Shown: positions 9,401 through 17,210, counted from the first letter of the stretch. The stretch: DNA of 64,000 bases from Fidelibacterota bacterium (GCA_021734325.1 JAIPJF010000015.1:1-64000); one strand, 5' to 3'. The notes: generated by a model not told the origin, from the sequence alone. Translations and numbers: made by a program.

Positions 9401-10193
9401 GACTTTTGATAAATCCCAAACCCCGGATCATATATTCCACACGATTTATTTCTACCGTTCGAGCCCCAATCTCATTATTGGTATTTTTTACTGCGGTAAA
9501 TACCTCCAGCAACGAAACTCCATAGTGGCGGAGCGCCTGGGGGTTTACATCGATCTGGTATTCCTTTACATAACCACCCACCGAGGCAACTTCAGCAACT
9601 CCTTCAGCGGTAGAAAGACCATATTTGACATAATAATCCTGGATGGATCGCAATTCCTGGGGATCCCAGCCACCCGTGACCTGACCTTGCTCATCGCGCC
9701 CCTCGAGGGTATACCAAAAAACCTGACCCAGGGCAGTTGCATCTGGGCCCAAAGCCGGACTCACCCCCTCTGGCAGGGTCCCTGAGGGCAGGGCATTCAG
9801 TTTCTCCAGAATACGGCTTCTCGACCAATAGAAGTCCACCTCCTCATCAAAGATCACATATATGGTTGAAAAGCCGAACATGGAGAAGGAGCGGACTGTT
9901 TTCACACCAGGTGTTCCCAGAAGGGCCACTGTCAGTGGATATGTTATCTGATCCTCAATATCCTGGGGTGTTCTTCCAGACCATTCAGAAAATACGATCT
10001 GCTGATTTTCCCCGATATCAGGAATGGCGTCAACTGGAACAGGTGATCGGTCCACACCGGGAATATTCCAGTCAAATGGCGCTGTTAGTACGCCCCATAT
10101 CAATAAACTCATAAAGAGGATGAGACTGATCAGACGATTCTCCAGGGGGAGCTTGATCAGACGATTCATAAAGTTGTCCCTGTGCTCACTCAT
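6432..10193 (-). CDS. cusA: CusA/CzcA family heavy-metal efflux RND transporter, extended
   Basis: The inner-membrane pump of a tripartite CusCBA-type system. From the ATG at 10191-10193 it has 1253 residues, about 200 longer than E. coli CusA. It shows the RND pattern: a first membrane helix near residue 25, the large periplasmic porter loop (VDAIPDIGENQ, TYPLTVAL), and the TM4 region GIAIAIGTIVDMGIIM. The porter-domain segment RIVMLQSGM contains a Met matching one of the copper-site Met residues of CusA, favouring Cu/Ag. The extra length sits mostly around residues 535-690 as additional hydrophobic segments between the two halves. A start 14 codons upstream is possible, but the chosen ATG overlaps the cusB stop by eight bases (ATGAGTGA), typical of translational coupling. 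Confidence 0.9.
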   Translation of the reverse strand: MSEHRDNFMNRLIKLPLENRLISLILFMSLLIWGVLTAPFDWNIPGVDRSPVPVDAIPDIGENQQIVFSEWSGRTPQDIEDQITYPLTVALLGTPGVKTVRSFSMFGFSTIYVIFDEEVDFYWSRSRILEKLNALPSGTLPEGVSPALGPDATALGQVFWYTLEGRDEQGQVTGGWDPQELRSIQDYYVKYGLSTAEGVAEVASVGGYVKEYQIDVNPQALRHYGVSLLEVFTAVKNTNNEIGARTVEINRVEYMIRGLGFIKSLTDLESTVLKSVNNVPIRISDVANVSFGPALRRGALDKAGVEVVGGVVVTRYGENPLATINSVKEKIKEISPGLPSKTLTDGRISKLAIVPFYDRSGLIYETLGTLNHALRDEIIVTLIVILVMLMHLKASILISMLMPATVLITFIGMKLFGVDANIVALSGIAIAIGTIVDMGIIMTENILQKLEVEDDGDSNVTKIYKAASEVGPAILTAVSTTVISFLPVFTMEGAEGKLFKPLAYTKTFALISSVILAILILPTLASYFFSRKSDRRRRIHLPLIGLGAVSIWIAFEFHPLIGMILFVIAGLQLMKPWLKRYPWLYHTRTLNYLLALDIIILLAITWVPLGQNYTLFTNILFVAVLVGSLLWGIKSFSNWYPRILSWMLNHRPIALFTPSLLLIFGLNAWLGFGNIFAWAPDFMKGSRPYQKLAHAFPGLGREFMPALDEGSFLYMPTTMPHAGMEESLDVLSTLDRALYSVPEVEMVVGKIGRAESALDPAPISMIESIITYKSEYKQDDSGNILRFSVDAKGEFVHDADGDLIPDKRGQPFRQWRSHIKNNQDIWDELTQAAQLPGTTSAPKLQPIAARIVMLQSGMRAPMGIRVQGADIETMENFGIELEKRLKEIPSIKAEAVFADRIVGKPYLEIDIDRQAIARYGLSIRAVQDVIGVAIGGRSVGTTVEGRERYPIRVRYMREFRDDDESFESILVPTKSGAQIPLGQLATFTFTRGPQVIKSENTFLLSYVLFDSRDGYAEVDVVDQAKAYLSDLIDQGELIVPQGVSYSFTGSYENQVRATKRMRIVLPLALMSIFVILYLQFKRASTTFIVFSGVFVAWAGGFTLIWLYGQSWFMDFSLGGMDFRQIFQIHGINLSIAVWVGFLALFGIATDDGVLISTYLDQQFDRTRPKTKQEIHEAAVFAGSKRIRPAMLTTATTLLALIPVLTSSGRGADVMIPMAIPSFGGMLFAIINTFVVPILYVIVAEHRLGRGDHS

Positions 10194-11670
10194 GATGATG
10201 TCCCATCTGTTGAGGTGTTGGTGACATCGATCCACTCATCATGCTCTGTTTCCCGGCAATCTGCATGGCGGAATCGATCTTGAAATTGCCATTGGATACG
10301 ACTAACTCTCCCTCATCCAGGCCACTCAATACTATATATTCTTCACCAACCCGAGGCCCGAGTACAATTTGACGAAGTTCATAGGATGCGGATTCCTCTC
10401 CAGGTGATTGGACGTAGACCAGGGCACGTTTGCCGGTTTTCAGAACTGCGCTGGCTGGAATCAGGAGGGCTTCAGATCCTCTTGCGCTTATTCCACTAAT
10501 TTCTTCGATAGGGACCAGATCCATGCCGCAGACTGTGCATTTTCCAGGATGGGTTTCAATGACCTCGGGATGCATGGGACAGACCCAATCACCGTCCAAA
10601 TTAGGAGTGATTACCTTCCCCTCGGCGTTTAAGGAAGCTGTGATTACCGCTTCGGCAAGCATGCCAGGCTTCAACAAGCCTTCCTTGTTATCCAGGACCG
10701 CTCGAATGGTTATACTTCTTGTTTCAGGATTGACCAGGGGATCAATGTAGGAAATACGTGCGGAAAAACTCTTACCAGGCAAACCTGGTAAAGTAAATGT
10801 GAGTTTTTCACCATAGGTCAGCCATGGCAGATCCTGCTCATAGGCATCCAGAACCAACCACACTTTGGACAGGTCCGCGATGGAATAGATCTGTTCTCCC
10901 ATTTTCACATATTTTCCTTCGAAGGCATTCTTGTGAGTTACAATTCCCGCGATGGGACTATTTACCTGTAGCACTGATTGTGCGAGTCTCTTTTTTTGGA
11001 TGGCATCTATTTGTTCATCACTTACACCAAGGAGTTTTACTTTTTCTTTTACTGTCTCATAATTGGATTGGGCAATTTTCCCATTCTCCTGTGTTCGATC
11101 AGAGTTATTAAAGCGATTGTAAGCCTGGATTAACTCACTTTGAGCCGAATACAGTTCTGGGCTGTAAATATCAAGCAAGTGGTCGCCCTTCTTGACCTGA
11201 ATTCCTGTATAATCAACGTACAAGCGTTCCAGCCTCCCCGGAAACCATGCGGCAATATGTTTTACTTTTGTTTCGTCATAATCGATTTTCCCGGATAAAT
11301 GTCTCGTGCTGAATGCTTCCCCCCTCCTGACGGGACTTGTCTGGATTTGGGCCAATTCAACTGCGGAAGCAGAGAGTGAAAGTCGTTTTGGATCAATGGA
11401 ATCGGAACTGGTCACCAGGGGAATCAGATCCATAAAACAGATGGGGCATTGTCCTGGCTCGTTCAGTCTCACCTGGGGGTCCATTGAACAAGTCCAAACG
11501 GTTCCATCAGATGCATCGGTATGAATGTGATTGTCCGGAGTCGAAGTACCACCTGAAAACAGAAAATACCCGATCAGGATACCTAAAATCAAAATGACTG
11601 CAGTCTGCAACCAGAGTGGTTGGATGAACCTTTGTATTTTTTTTGTAATCTTTTGAACATTTGTACTCAT
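10186..11670 (-). CDS. cusB: CusB-type periplasmic adaptor with two heavy-metal-binding domains
   Basis: This 494-residue membrane-fusion protein has an N-terminal signal-anchor helix (about residues 18-40). A first heavy-metal-binding domain (WTCSMDPQV, then CPICFMDL) follows. Next come the barrel-sandwich and helical-hairpin domains (IDYDETKVKHIAAWFPGRLE region) and a beta-barrel. A second metal-binding domain lies near residues 360-390 (WVCPMHPEV, CTVCGMDLVP). The C-terminal part is rich in Met and His (KQSMMSGSMSP, MGHHHE). It links CusA to the outer-membrane channel CusC and can pass metal to the pump. Two such metal domains in one adaptor is unusual; E. coli CusB has neither and relies on CusF. 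The ATG follows the cusC stop closely, so this is one operon. Confidence 0.92.
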   Translation of the reverse strand: MSTNVQKITKKIQRFIQPLWLQTAVILILGILIGYFLFSGGTSTPDNHIHTDASDGTVWTCSMDPQVRLNEPGQCPICFMDLIPLVTSSDSIDPKRLSLSASAVELAQIQTSPVRRGEAFSTRHLSGKIDYDETKVKHIAAWFPGRLERLYVDYTGIQVKKGDHLLDIYSPELYSAQSELIQAYNRFNNSDRTQENGKIAQSNYETVKEKVKLLGVSDEQIDAIQKKRLAQSVLQVNSPIAGIVTHKNAFEGKYVKMGEQIYSIADLSKVWLVLDAYEQDLPWLTYGEKLTFTLPGLPGKSFSARISYIDPLVNPETRSITIRAVLDNKEGLLKPGMLAEAVITASLNAEGKVITPNLDGDWVCPMHPEVIETHPGKCTVCGMDLVPIEEISGISARGSEALLIPASAVLKTGKRALVYVQSPGEESASYELRQIVLGPRVGEEYIVLSGLDEGELVVSNGNFKIDSAMQIAGKQSMMSGSMSPTPQQMGHHHE

Positions 11671-11671
11671 T

Positions 11672-13021
11672 TTATTTTCCCCTTAAGTATGCCAGCTTAA
11701 CTTTTTCAGTTTCAACTGCACGCAAGGCATCTATCAACTGGAGTTTAAGATCCAGGTATTCTTGTTTTGCTCGCGTGTAGGTCTCAATATCCGTTGCCTG
11801 GCTCACGTAGGTCTGCTCCATCACTTCAACGATCTCCTGCGCCTTGGGTACCAATAAGGTTTCCAGGAGTGAAAAGCGTCGTTCCTTATCCTTCATCAAG
11901 GAAGTGGCAATCCCCGTTTCTTTTTTTAATTCGCTTATTTCCTGCTTCTGCATCTCTTCAATTTGTCTTCCCTTCCACTGGGAAGACCTGAGTGCAGATC
12001 TTTTATTGCCAAAATTCCATATGGGTAGAGAAATGCCGAAAGAGGCGATGATGGGGTTTTTCCCACTATCCTGAACCTTGACACCATTCAGAATTTTTTT
12101 ATCTGTAATGATGTAGTCAATCCCAATACGCCAATCAGGCAAGAATTCAGCCTTTGCCAATTGTTCTTCTGCCCCAGTCTGTTCCAGATATTTCTCAAGC
12201 ACACCCAGTCTGGGATGCTTGGCTTCCTCTTCTGTATTGAACATCAAGGGATTGGAGATGGCTATATTTTCCGGAAAAAATGTGCCTGGAAGAGGATGAT
12301 CCAATTCCAGCAACGATTCGATTTTCAGGATCGTTCTGAAGTGCTGCTCTCTTAGATTCTCCAGATGATCTGCCAGGGTAAGGGTCTGGATCTGAACAGA
12401 CGAAAATTTAAAATGTGCGATAGAACCACTGGCATAATTATTTCTGTGTACGGCTTCCAAATCCTTTGCCAGCTTAAGCTTCTCCTCATTTAAATGGATA
12501 CTTTGCTGACTATGGGCCAATTCGATCCACAACAGACGTAGATCCCGGACAAGCCTTAGTTTCGCATCAGAGAGCTCCTCAAATGATCGTTCTGCTGCTG
12601 CTGATCCGGCCTGATTTCGTGCGCTGGTTTTTGAAGGCCAGGGGATGGATTGACCAAGGGATAGCTTCAGCTTTTGGGGGCCCTGAGCTGTTTCCACAGG
12701 TTCTACAAAATAACCCATTGAAAGAGAGGGATCGGGCAGTGTTATGATCGCTTCTACAGCTTCCAACCCCATCTGCCATGCTGCATATTCAGCTTTTAAC
12801 AGAGAATTGTTACTCAGAGCGATTTTGATCAACTCATCCAGATTTGATATCCGTGAGGGTGCTTGGACTGCCTCCCCTTTAACAAGATCGACCCAGGGGA
12901 AGGTGGTCTGTGGGCTTTCGTTTTGTCCAGCCAGCGCAGAGCCACTAAATCCAAAAAGCAGGTTGAAGCACACAAGGGTACAGAATTTTAGAACTGATTG
13001 ATGTTTTAAACCATACAACAT
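11672..13021 (-). CDS. cusC: CusC/TolC family outer-membrane efflux protein
   Basis: An outer-membrane factor of the TolC family, about 449 residues from the ATG at 13019-13021. A Sec signal peptide (MLYGLKHQS to SALAGQ) is followed by two long alpha-helical repeats rich in Leu/Ala/Glu. It ends YLRGK, one base from the cusB start region. It supplies the trans-periplasmic tunnel for CusAB. The frame also opens at an ATG at 13049-13051, ten codons upstream with its own AGAGGTG. I prefer the inner start because GGAG lies five bases before it and it gives a normal signal peptide. The upstream site's Shine-Dalgarno is buried in a hairpin (13058-13081). Confidence 0.88.
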   Translation of the reverse strand: MLYGLKHQSVLKFCTLVCFNLLFGFSGSALAGQNESPQTTFPWVDLVKGEAVQAPSRISNLDELIKIALSNNSLLKAEYAAWQMGLEAVEAIITLPDPSLSMGYFVEPVETAQGPQKLKLSLGQSIPWPSKTSARNQAGSAAAERSFEELSDAKLRLVRDLRLLWIELAHSQQSIHLNEEKLKLAKDLEAVHRNNYASGSIAHFKFSSVQIQTLTLADHLENLREQHFRTILKIESLLELDHPLPGTFFPENIAISNPLMFNTEEEAKHPRLGVLEKYLEQTGAEEQLAKAEFLPDWRIGIDYIITDKKILNGVKVQDSGKNPIIASFGISLPIWNFGNKRSALRSSQWKGRQIEEMQKQEISELKKETGIATSLMKDKERRFSLLETLLVPKAQEIVEVMEQTYVSQATDIETYTRAKQEYLDLKLQLIDALRAVETEKVKLAYLRGK

Positions 13022-13057
13022 ACTATCTCCAATACAGGAATTACTAAACATGTAAAT

Positions 13058-13081
13058 ACACCTCTGTACATCAAGAGGTGT
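13058..13081 (-). promoter_or_regulatory. Hairpin overlapping a cusC Shine-Dalgarno
   Basis: Arms ACACCTCT and AGAGGTGT form a perfect 8-bp stem with an 8-base loop. On the minus-strand transcript the right arm contains AGAGGTG, the ribosome binding site seven bases before the outer cusC start at 13051. The stem would hide that site, or the inverted repeat could be a protein-binding operator. Both readings are inferred. Confidence 0.45.
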
Positions 13082-13103
13082 TTATCCTAATGATTAAAGA
13101 TAT

Positions 13104-13466
13104 CTAAATGAGGAGAGGGAAAAATCCAGGTGGTGATAAATCGGTAAGGATGACATGATCATCAAAGCCATAATCCTGCTGATACACAAGATTGTCGCCG
13201 GTCGTGGGTGCAATCTGAACCATATCCAGCTGGATATTTGACTCAACTTTTAACAATGGGGCCGAGATCAGCGGTACGAAAAGGGACATGTTACAGGATG
13301 TCATTCCCATCTCACAATTACTCGAATTCATTGATTCACAGCAGGTTACAGATTCTTCACAACATGCTGCCGTACATACATTATTTGCCGGTACAAAGGG
13401 TAATATCTGCATGACCGCCATCAGCGATAAAATCAAAACGGTGGTATATTTGTGTGTGCGTCTCAC
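13104..13466 (-). CDS. Cys/Met-rich secreted protein, first gene of the copper efflux operon
   Basis: This 120-residue protein starts at a GTG (13464-13466). An N-terminal hydrophobic segment (about residues 9-25) looks like a signal peptide or anchor. It is followed by a stretch with several Cys and Met residues (VCTAACCEES, VTCCESM, CEMGMTSCNMS), then a tail without clear motifs. Metal-responsive leaders of this kind at the head of cus-type operons in FCB bacteria may bind Cu(I)/Ag(I) in the periplasm. I do not recognise a named family. It precedes cusC by 52 bases. No strong ribosome binding site is visible, so the start is uncertain. Confidence 0.6.
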   Translation of the reverse strand: MRRTHKYTTVLILSLMAVMQILPFVPANNVCTAACCEESVTCCESMNSSNCEMGMTSCNMSLFVPLISAPLLKVESNIQLDMVQIAPTTGDNLVYQQDYGFDDHVILTDLSPPGFFPLLI

Positions 13467-13546
13467 AGCTGGTTAATATGACTGCTGGATCAATTGTTCC
13501 AAATTATTTTTTATCAGCATTCAATGTCATAATCATGTAATTTGAG

Positions 13547-16500
13547 CTAGGGAATGAGCCAATCATAGACATTGGAGGTCAAGGTCCCTGTCTTGCCACC
13601 ACCAGACCACTCGCCCACCTGAGCATTGACAACTCGGAAATCCCCTATGCCCGCCCCTCCATGATCATCCTGGCAACCGACAGCAATCTGGAAGCGTGCT
13701 GCCTCCAGCTTTCCCATTAAAATATTTTCGGGAATTCGAAACTGGATAAAATTTGCCCGGGCATTCCCGATCGCTCCGCTTGGATCGTTTGGTAAATACT
13801 CAGCAATGGGTTGATGCTGATCATCCACCAGCAGGACGCCACCACTAATGTAGAGGATCTGATCAGCCTTGAAACCTGATTTAAAAGTAGTCTGGGAGTT
13901 TTTGCCCAGCTCACGCGTGCCCGTTTTTGGATCATAACTAATCCCCAGAGCTGTATAGGTCAGTTGATAGCCATATTCAGGATGCCAGCCGGGATCGACC
14001 AGCTTTGCGTATTCCAGTACGATTAAATAATCGGATTCACCCCGATTGATCTGCATGCCTATAATATCTGCAATTCCCGACTCAAAGTGGGAGTTGGATG
14101 GGTAGATGTACTGACCATTGTCCCCGCTATCATCGCCTTCTTCATCTGCTTGTTCCATGACCAGCCTATATGTGCCCCCCTGGAATACGACTTCCTGCTT
14201 CTTTAACAATCGGTGCTTTGGACCCATGAGAGCAGGAACCTGGATCGTTGTATCCTGCTGACAAAATGGAAGGCTGTTGATGGGCAGATCAATGGCTTTG
14301 CTGGAGGTTTTATAGTCCTCGTACTCTGAAGGTACTGTCCATTGCGCCATTTGTTTTTCATAACGCAGGTGAATGTGCTTTGTATTCCAGGTCAACTCAA
14401 GTTGACTGGCGTTGGTGCTATCTCTGATATTGAGGAGTAATTCTAAATTTTCCTTTGTATCCCTTTCGATATCGATATCAAAGCTGGATGCGGATTCATT
14501 ATACACCATTTCCCAATGGTCGTTTCCCAGCAGAACATTAAAACTGATCTGCTCCATTCCTCGAAGCAATCTGGGTTTGATATGAATCCGGGATTTGGTC
14601 AAATCAGGTTGTATCCCCAAAATATCCTGATAAAAGGTTCTCAAATATTCTCCAAGACTCCAGGCCTGGCTGAAGGTACCGGATAGTTTTAGCTCACCAT
14701 CCCTTTCCCATGCATCTGTGAGTTCGGAGATAGTTCCTATTGCCCCTCGATTGATGATTTGATCTGTCAAATTGTCAAAAAGAGCTTGTGCATAATGGTA
14801 CTGTTGAAATCGAATGGCCTGGGTGATGGTTGCTGCAGAATTCCAGGTCCAGATAATGCCATTATGATATGCGGCATCCTGGACATAAAGGTTTGAGACG
14901 TGATGATAGGGATGGAAATTTGCATCCTGCTGACTCAGGGAAAATACACCATCCTTTGTCACCAGTTGAGGGCCAAGATATTTAAAGGTGGACCAATCAC
15001 AGGTTTCATCAAATAATGGAGGAACCAGAAACACATTGGGTCGGATCTGCTGATCCAGGGCATCATCCCTGTTTATGTGATCCACAAAATATGTATCATC
15101 GCCGGAACGAAATAATTTCAAACCTGCTGTTAGTCTTGATAACGCCCCTTCTGTTTGTTCTTTCAGTTCGGAATCACCAAATTTTTCGGCCAGACGATTG
15201 GTGATCTCGAGTTGATCACGCCAGATGAACTGAATCTCGATGGCCCGGTCTCCCCGGGGACTCCAGGCACCATCAGGACTGCGGGCATCCATCCAGGTAT
15301 CAGCCTCATCATGTTCCAGCAATCCAGATTCATCCATCCAGTTGTTCATCGCCCCCGTGGTGGCGATTTGGATGGCTGGCCACAATTGGGCTAAAAAGAC
15401 CTCATCCCCTGTGTAACGGTAGTAATCCCAGATTGAACGCACGAACCAGGGGGTTCCATCAGTTGTGTTGTAGATAATATCATTGGGTTGTGCCCGATTG
15501 GGAACCCTGCCATAATTTTGGTCATCTGGATTCTTATTCTGCAGACCAGCAAAAGTAAGTAATATCTGTTTTGCCTCATCAAATTGACCACTCACCAAGG
15601 TGGCTCCGGCAAAGGAAATGAATACATCCCGGCCCCAATAGTCATCAAACCAGGGCAAACCGGCATAAATCCCTTTCCCCGTTTGATTCATGATCAGCGC
15701 ATCCAGCGAAGCGTGTGCCCAGACTATTGCATGATCCAGGTCTATGGAATTGCTGATAACTCTTGTTTCCCCCAGCCTTGTTCGGATGCGATCCTCTCTT
15801 TCACGTATAATCAAAACTGGATCGATGTCCATTTTCTCATTTTGGTCGAGGAGTGAGATGGTAATGCTCAATTTATGCGAGGCCTCACACTCGGCAGCAG
15901 GTGTCAGATACGCTGTGAACAAGGGTAATCCAGGAGATTCTGCAGCCCGCCATTCCATGGGCTGGGAAAATCTGACGTTTAGATAATTATACTTGGAGAA
16001 GGAATTGGCCAATCGTTTGTAATGGATATTTAATTCAGAGTCTGTGGTATTGAAATCGAAGTCTCTATCATGACTCCCTCCCAATATGGCAGGCTGAACC
16101 CGCCACTGCGTTGCCTTCCTGGCTTCAAGATTGATGAGTAGAGTGTGCTGATCGTCCAGGAGGGTCCAGGTTTCCTTAATACCACTCGCAGGATATTCAC
16201 GAATCATTTTGACCGGATCCACGGTGATCGTTGCTTCTGCTCTGGGAAGGAGATCACCATCGGCATAAATGAAGACATCTTCAAAGTATGCCTGTTTTGA
16301 GGCCGTAAGGCCATGCCAGGGAGATTTATTGTAATTACCTGTGGTTGTGACCCAGATTACGTCTCCCTTGTCTGTATAGGCGATTTCACGCAAACTGCCT
16401 GGCTCCAATTCCATGGAGGGAAGAGTTGGCCCAGATTCAGCACTGCAATTGAACAAGCACAGGAGTATAGGGAGTAGGAAGTATTTTTGATTGTCTCTGG

Positions 16501-16567
16501 CCCAGCCCTTCAGGGCTGGGTAAATAGGACCTGGCAGGTTTACAAAGGGCATTAACGGCCGAATCAT
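13547..16567 (-). CDS. GH133-like glycogen-debranching glucosidase with glucodextranase-type C-terminal domain
   Basis: This 1006-residue extracytoplasmic protein has a hydrophobic signal segment near residues 28-42 with Cys at LFNC, probably a lipoprotein. An N-terminal beta domain is followed by an (alpha/alpha)6-barrel typical of amylo-alpha-1,6-glucosidase/GDE_C (about residues 270-680), with GLPWFDDYWGRD, NTTDGTPWF, TWMDAR and NGIIWTWNSA. The last 220 residues resemble the glucodextranase C-terminal binding module (DPGWHPEYGYQLTY; HGGAGIGDFR). It probably removes alpha-1,6 branches or single glucoses from alpha-glucan oligomers in the periplasm. The start codon and about the first 24 codons lie inside REP-like repeat copy A, whose hairpin encodes PALKGWA. 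No alternative ATG precedes the signal segment. Confidence 0.82.
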   Translation of the reverse strand: MIRPLMPFVNLPGPIYPALKGWARDNQKYFLLPILLCLFNCSAESGPTLPSMELEPGSLREIAYTDKGDVIWVTTTGNYNKSPWHGLTASKQAYFEDVFIYADGDLLPRAEATITVDPVKMIREYPASGIKETWTLLDDQHTLLINLEARKATQWRVQPAILGGSHDRDFDFNTTDSELNIHYKRLANSFSKYNYLNVRFSQPMEWRAAESPGLPLFTAYLTPAAECEASHKLSITISLLDQNEKMDIDPVLIIREREDRIRTRLGETRVISNSIDLDHAIVWAHASLDALIMNQTGKGIYAGLPWFDDYWGRDVFISFAGATLVSGQFDEAKQILLTFAGLQNKNPDDQNYGRVPNRAQPNDIIYNTTDGTPWFVRSIWDYYRYTGDEVFLAQLWPAIQIATTGAMNNWMDESGLLEHDEADTWMDARSPDGAWSPRGDRAIEIQFIWRDQLEITNRLAEKFGDSELKEQTEGALSRLTAGLKLFRSGDDTYFVDHINRDDALDQQIRPNVFLVPPLFDETCDWSTFKYLGPQLVTKDGVFSLSQQDANFHPYHHVSNLYVQDAAYHNGIIWTWNSAATITQAIRFQQYHYAQALFDNLTDQIINRGAIGTISELTDAWERDGELKLSGTFSQAWSLGEYLRTFYQDILGIQPDLTKSRIHIKPRLLRGMEQISFNVLLGNDHWEMVYNESASSFDIDIERDTKENLELLLNIRDSTNASQLELTWNTKHIHLRYEKQMAQWTVPSEYEDYKTSSKAIDLPINSLPFCQQDTTIQVPALMGPKHRLLKKQEVVFQGGTYRLVMEQADEEGDDSGDNGQYIYPSNSHFESGIADIIGMQINRGESDYLIVLEYAKLVDPGWHPEYGYQLTYTALGISYDPKTGTRELGKNSQTTFKSGFKADQILYISGGVLLVDDQHQPIAEYLPNDPSGAIGNARANFIQFRIPENILMGKLEAARFQIAVGCQDDHGGAGIGDFRVVNAQVGEWSGGGKTGTLTSNVYDWLIP

Positions 16568-16636
16568 CCGGTTTAGTTATCTTCAACCCCGGTCCTCAAG
16601 GGCCGGGTTATTGATCCATATATCATTTTATGTCCA
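16499..16636. repeat. REP-like repeat copy A (direct repeat flanking transposase)
   Basis: About 138 bases, closely similar to copy B at 17072-17210. It holds two hairpins (16501-16520, perfect CCCAGCCCT/AGGGCTGGG; and 16588-16607, CCCGGTCC/GGGCCGGG), a middle segment with CATTAACGGCC, and a tail ATATCATTTTAT. The tail contains the stop codon of the transposase gene, and the middle contains the start codon of the debranching-enzyme gene. Confidence 0.8.
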
Positions 16637-17054
16637 ATCCGTGCGAATTTAGAAATTCGCTGATTTCTTCCTGATAGTTTTTTCTTCGATGATGATCCTC
16701 CTGATCACAAATGTACCGTCTTACCTTTTCAATCTGAGACTCTGAAACGGAAAAGACACTATAGCCATTTTGCCATGCAAATTTACCTTGAATAAAGCTA
16801 TTTTTATTGATCCAGTTTGAGGATTCCCCCTTCAATAGATTAGCCACTTCTGATGCTGATTGGCTTGGCTTTAACCCTACCAGGATATGTAGATGATCCA
16901 TCGCACCATTGACGGTATCAACGTGTATGTCCTTTATCTTGCCATATTCCTTATAATGTGGAATAAGCTCAGACATCAAGGATTTTACAATGATACGTTC
17001 TTGCTTATATGTTGACCAAACGAAATGCATCCAAATTTTATGGTAGGTTTGCAC
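16623..17054 (-). mobile_element. IS200/IS605-like (REP-associated type) HUH transposase TnpA
   Basis: This 143-residue Y1 transposase is single-domain, as usual for TnpA. It begins QTYHKIWMHFVWST, the typical family N-terminus. The HUH motif is DHLHIL (His54 and His56), and the catalytic Tyr104 lies in RRYICDQEDHH. The frame is open upstream to an ATG at 17141, but those 29 codons lie in repeat copy B. The GTG at 17054, seven bases after GGAGAGGG, restores the normal family length. The enzyme cuts single-stranded DNA at hairpin ends. Repeat copies on both sides suggest it and its REP-like ends form one unit. No tnpB is present. The catalytic residues look intact, so it may be active. Confidence 0.88.
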
Positions 17055-17071
17055 GCAAATTCCCTCTCCAT

Positions 17072-17210
17072 AGCCCGGCCATTCATGGTCGGGTAAAAAG
17101 ATATCTGTTAATTGAGCAAAGGCCGTTAACGGCCTTATCATCCGATGAATTCTCTTCTGCCCCAGCCCTCAAGGGCCGGGTTACTGATCCAGATATCATT
17201 TTATAATCCG
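17072..17210. repeat. REP-like repeat copy B (direct repeat flanking transposase)
   Basis: It has the same order of elements as copy A: hairpin CCCGGCCAT/ATGGTCGGG (17074-17093), a perfect 14-base palindrome GGCCGTTAACGGCC (17121-17134), hairpin CCCAGCCCT/AGGGCCGGG (17161-17180, one mismatch), and the tail ATATCATTTTAT. The tail resembles a decayed copy of the 3' end of tnpA. It separates the T9SS amylase gene from the transposase. Confidence 0.8.

Noticed and set aside
17055-17141. Longer N-terminus for the transposase
   Set aside because: These codons lie in repeat copy B; the GTG at 17054 with GGAGAGGG gives normal family length.
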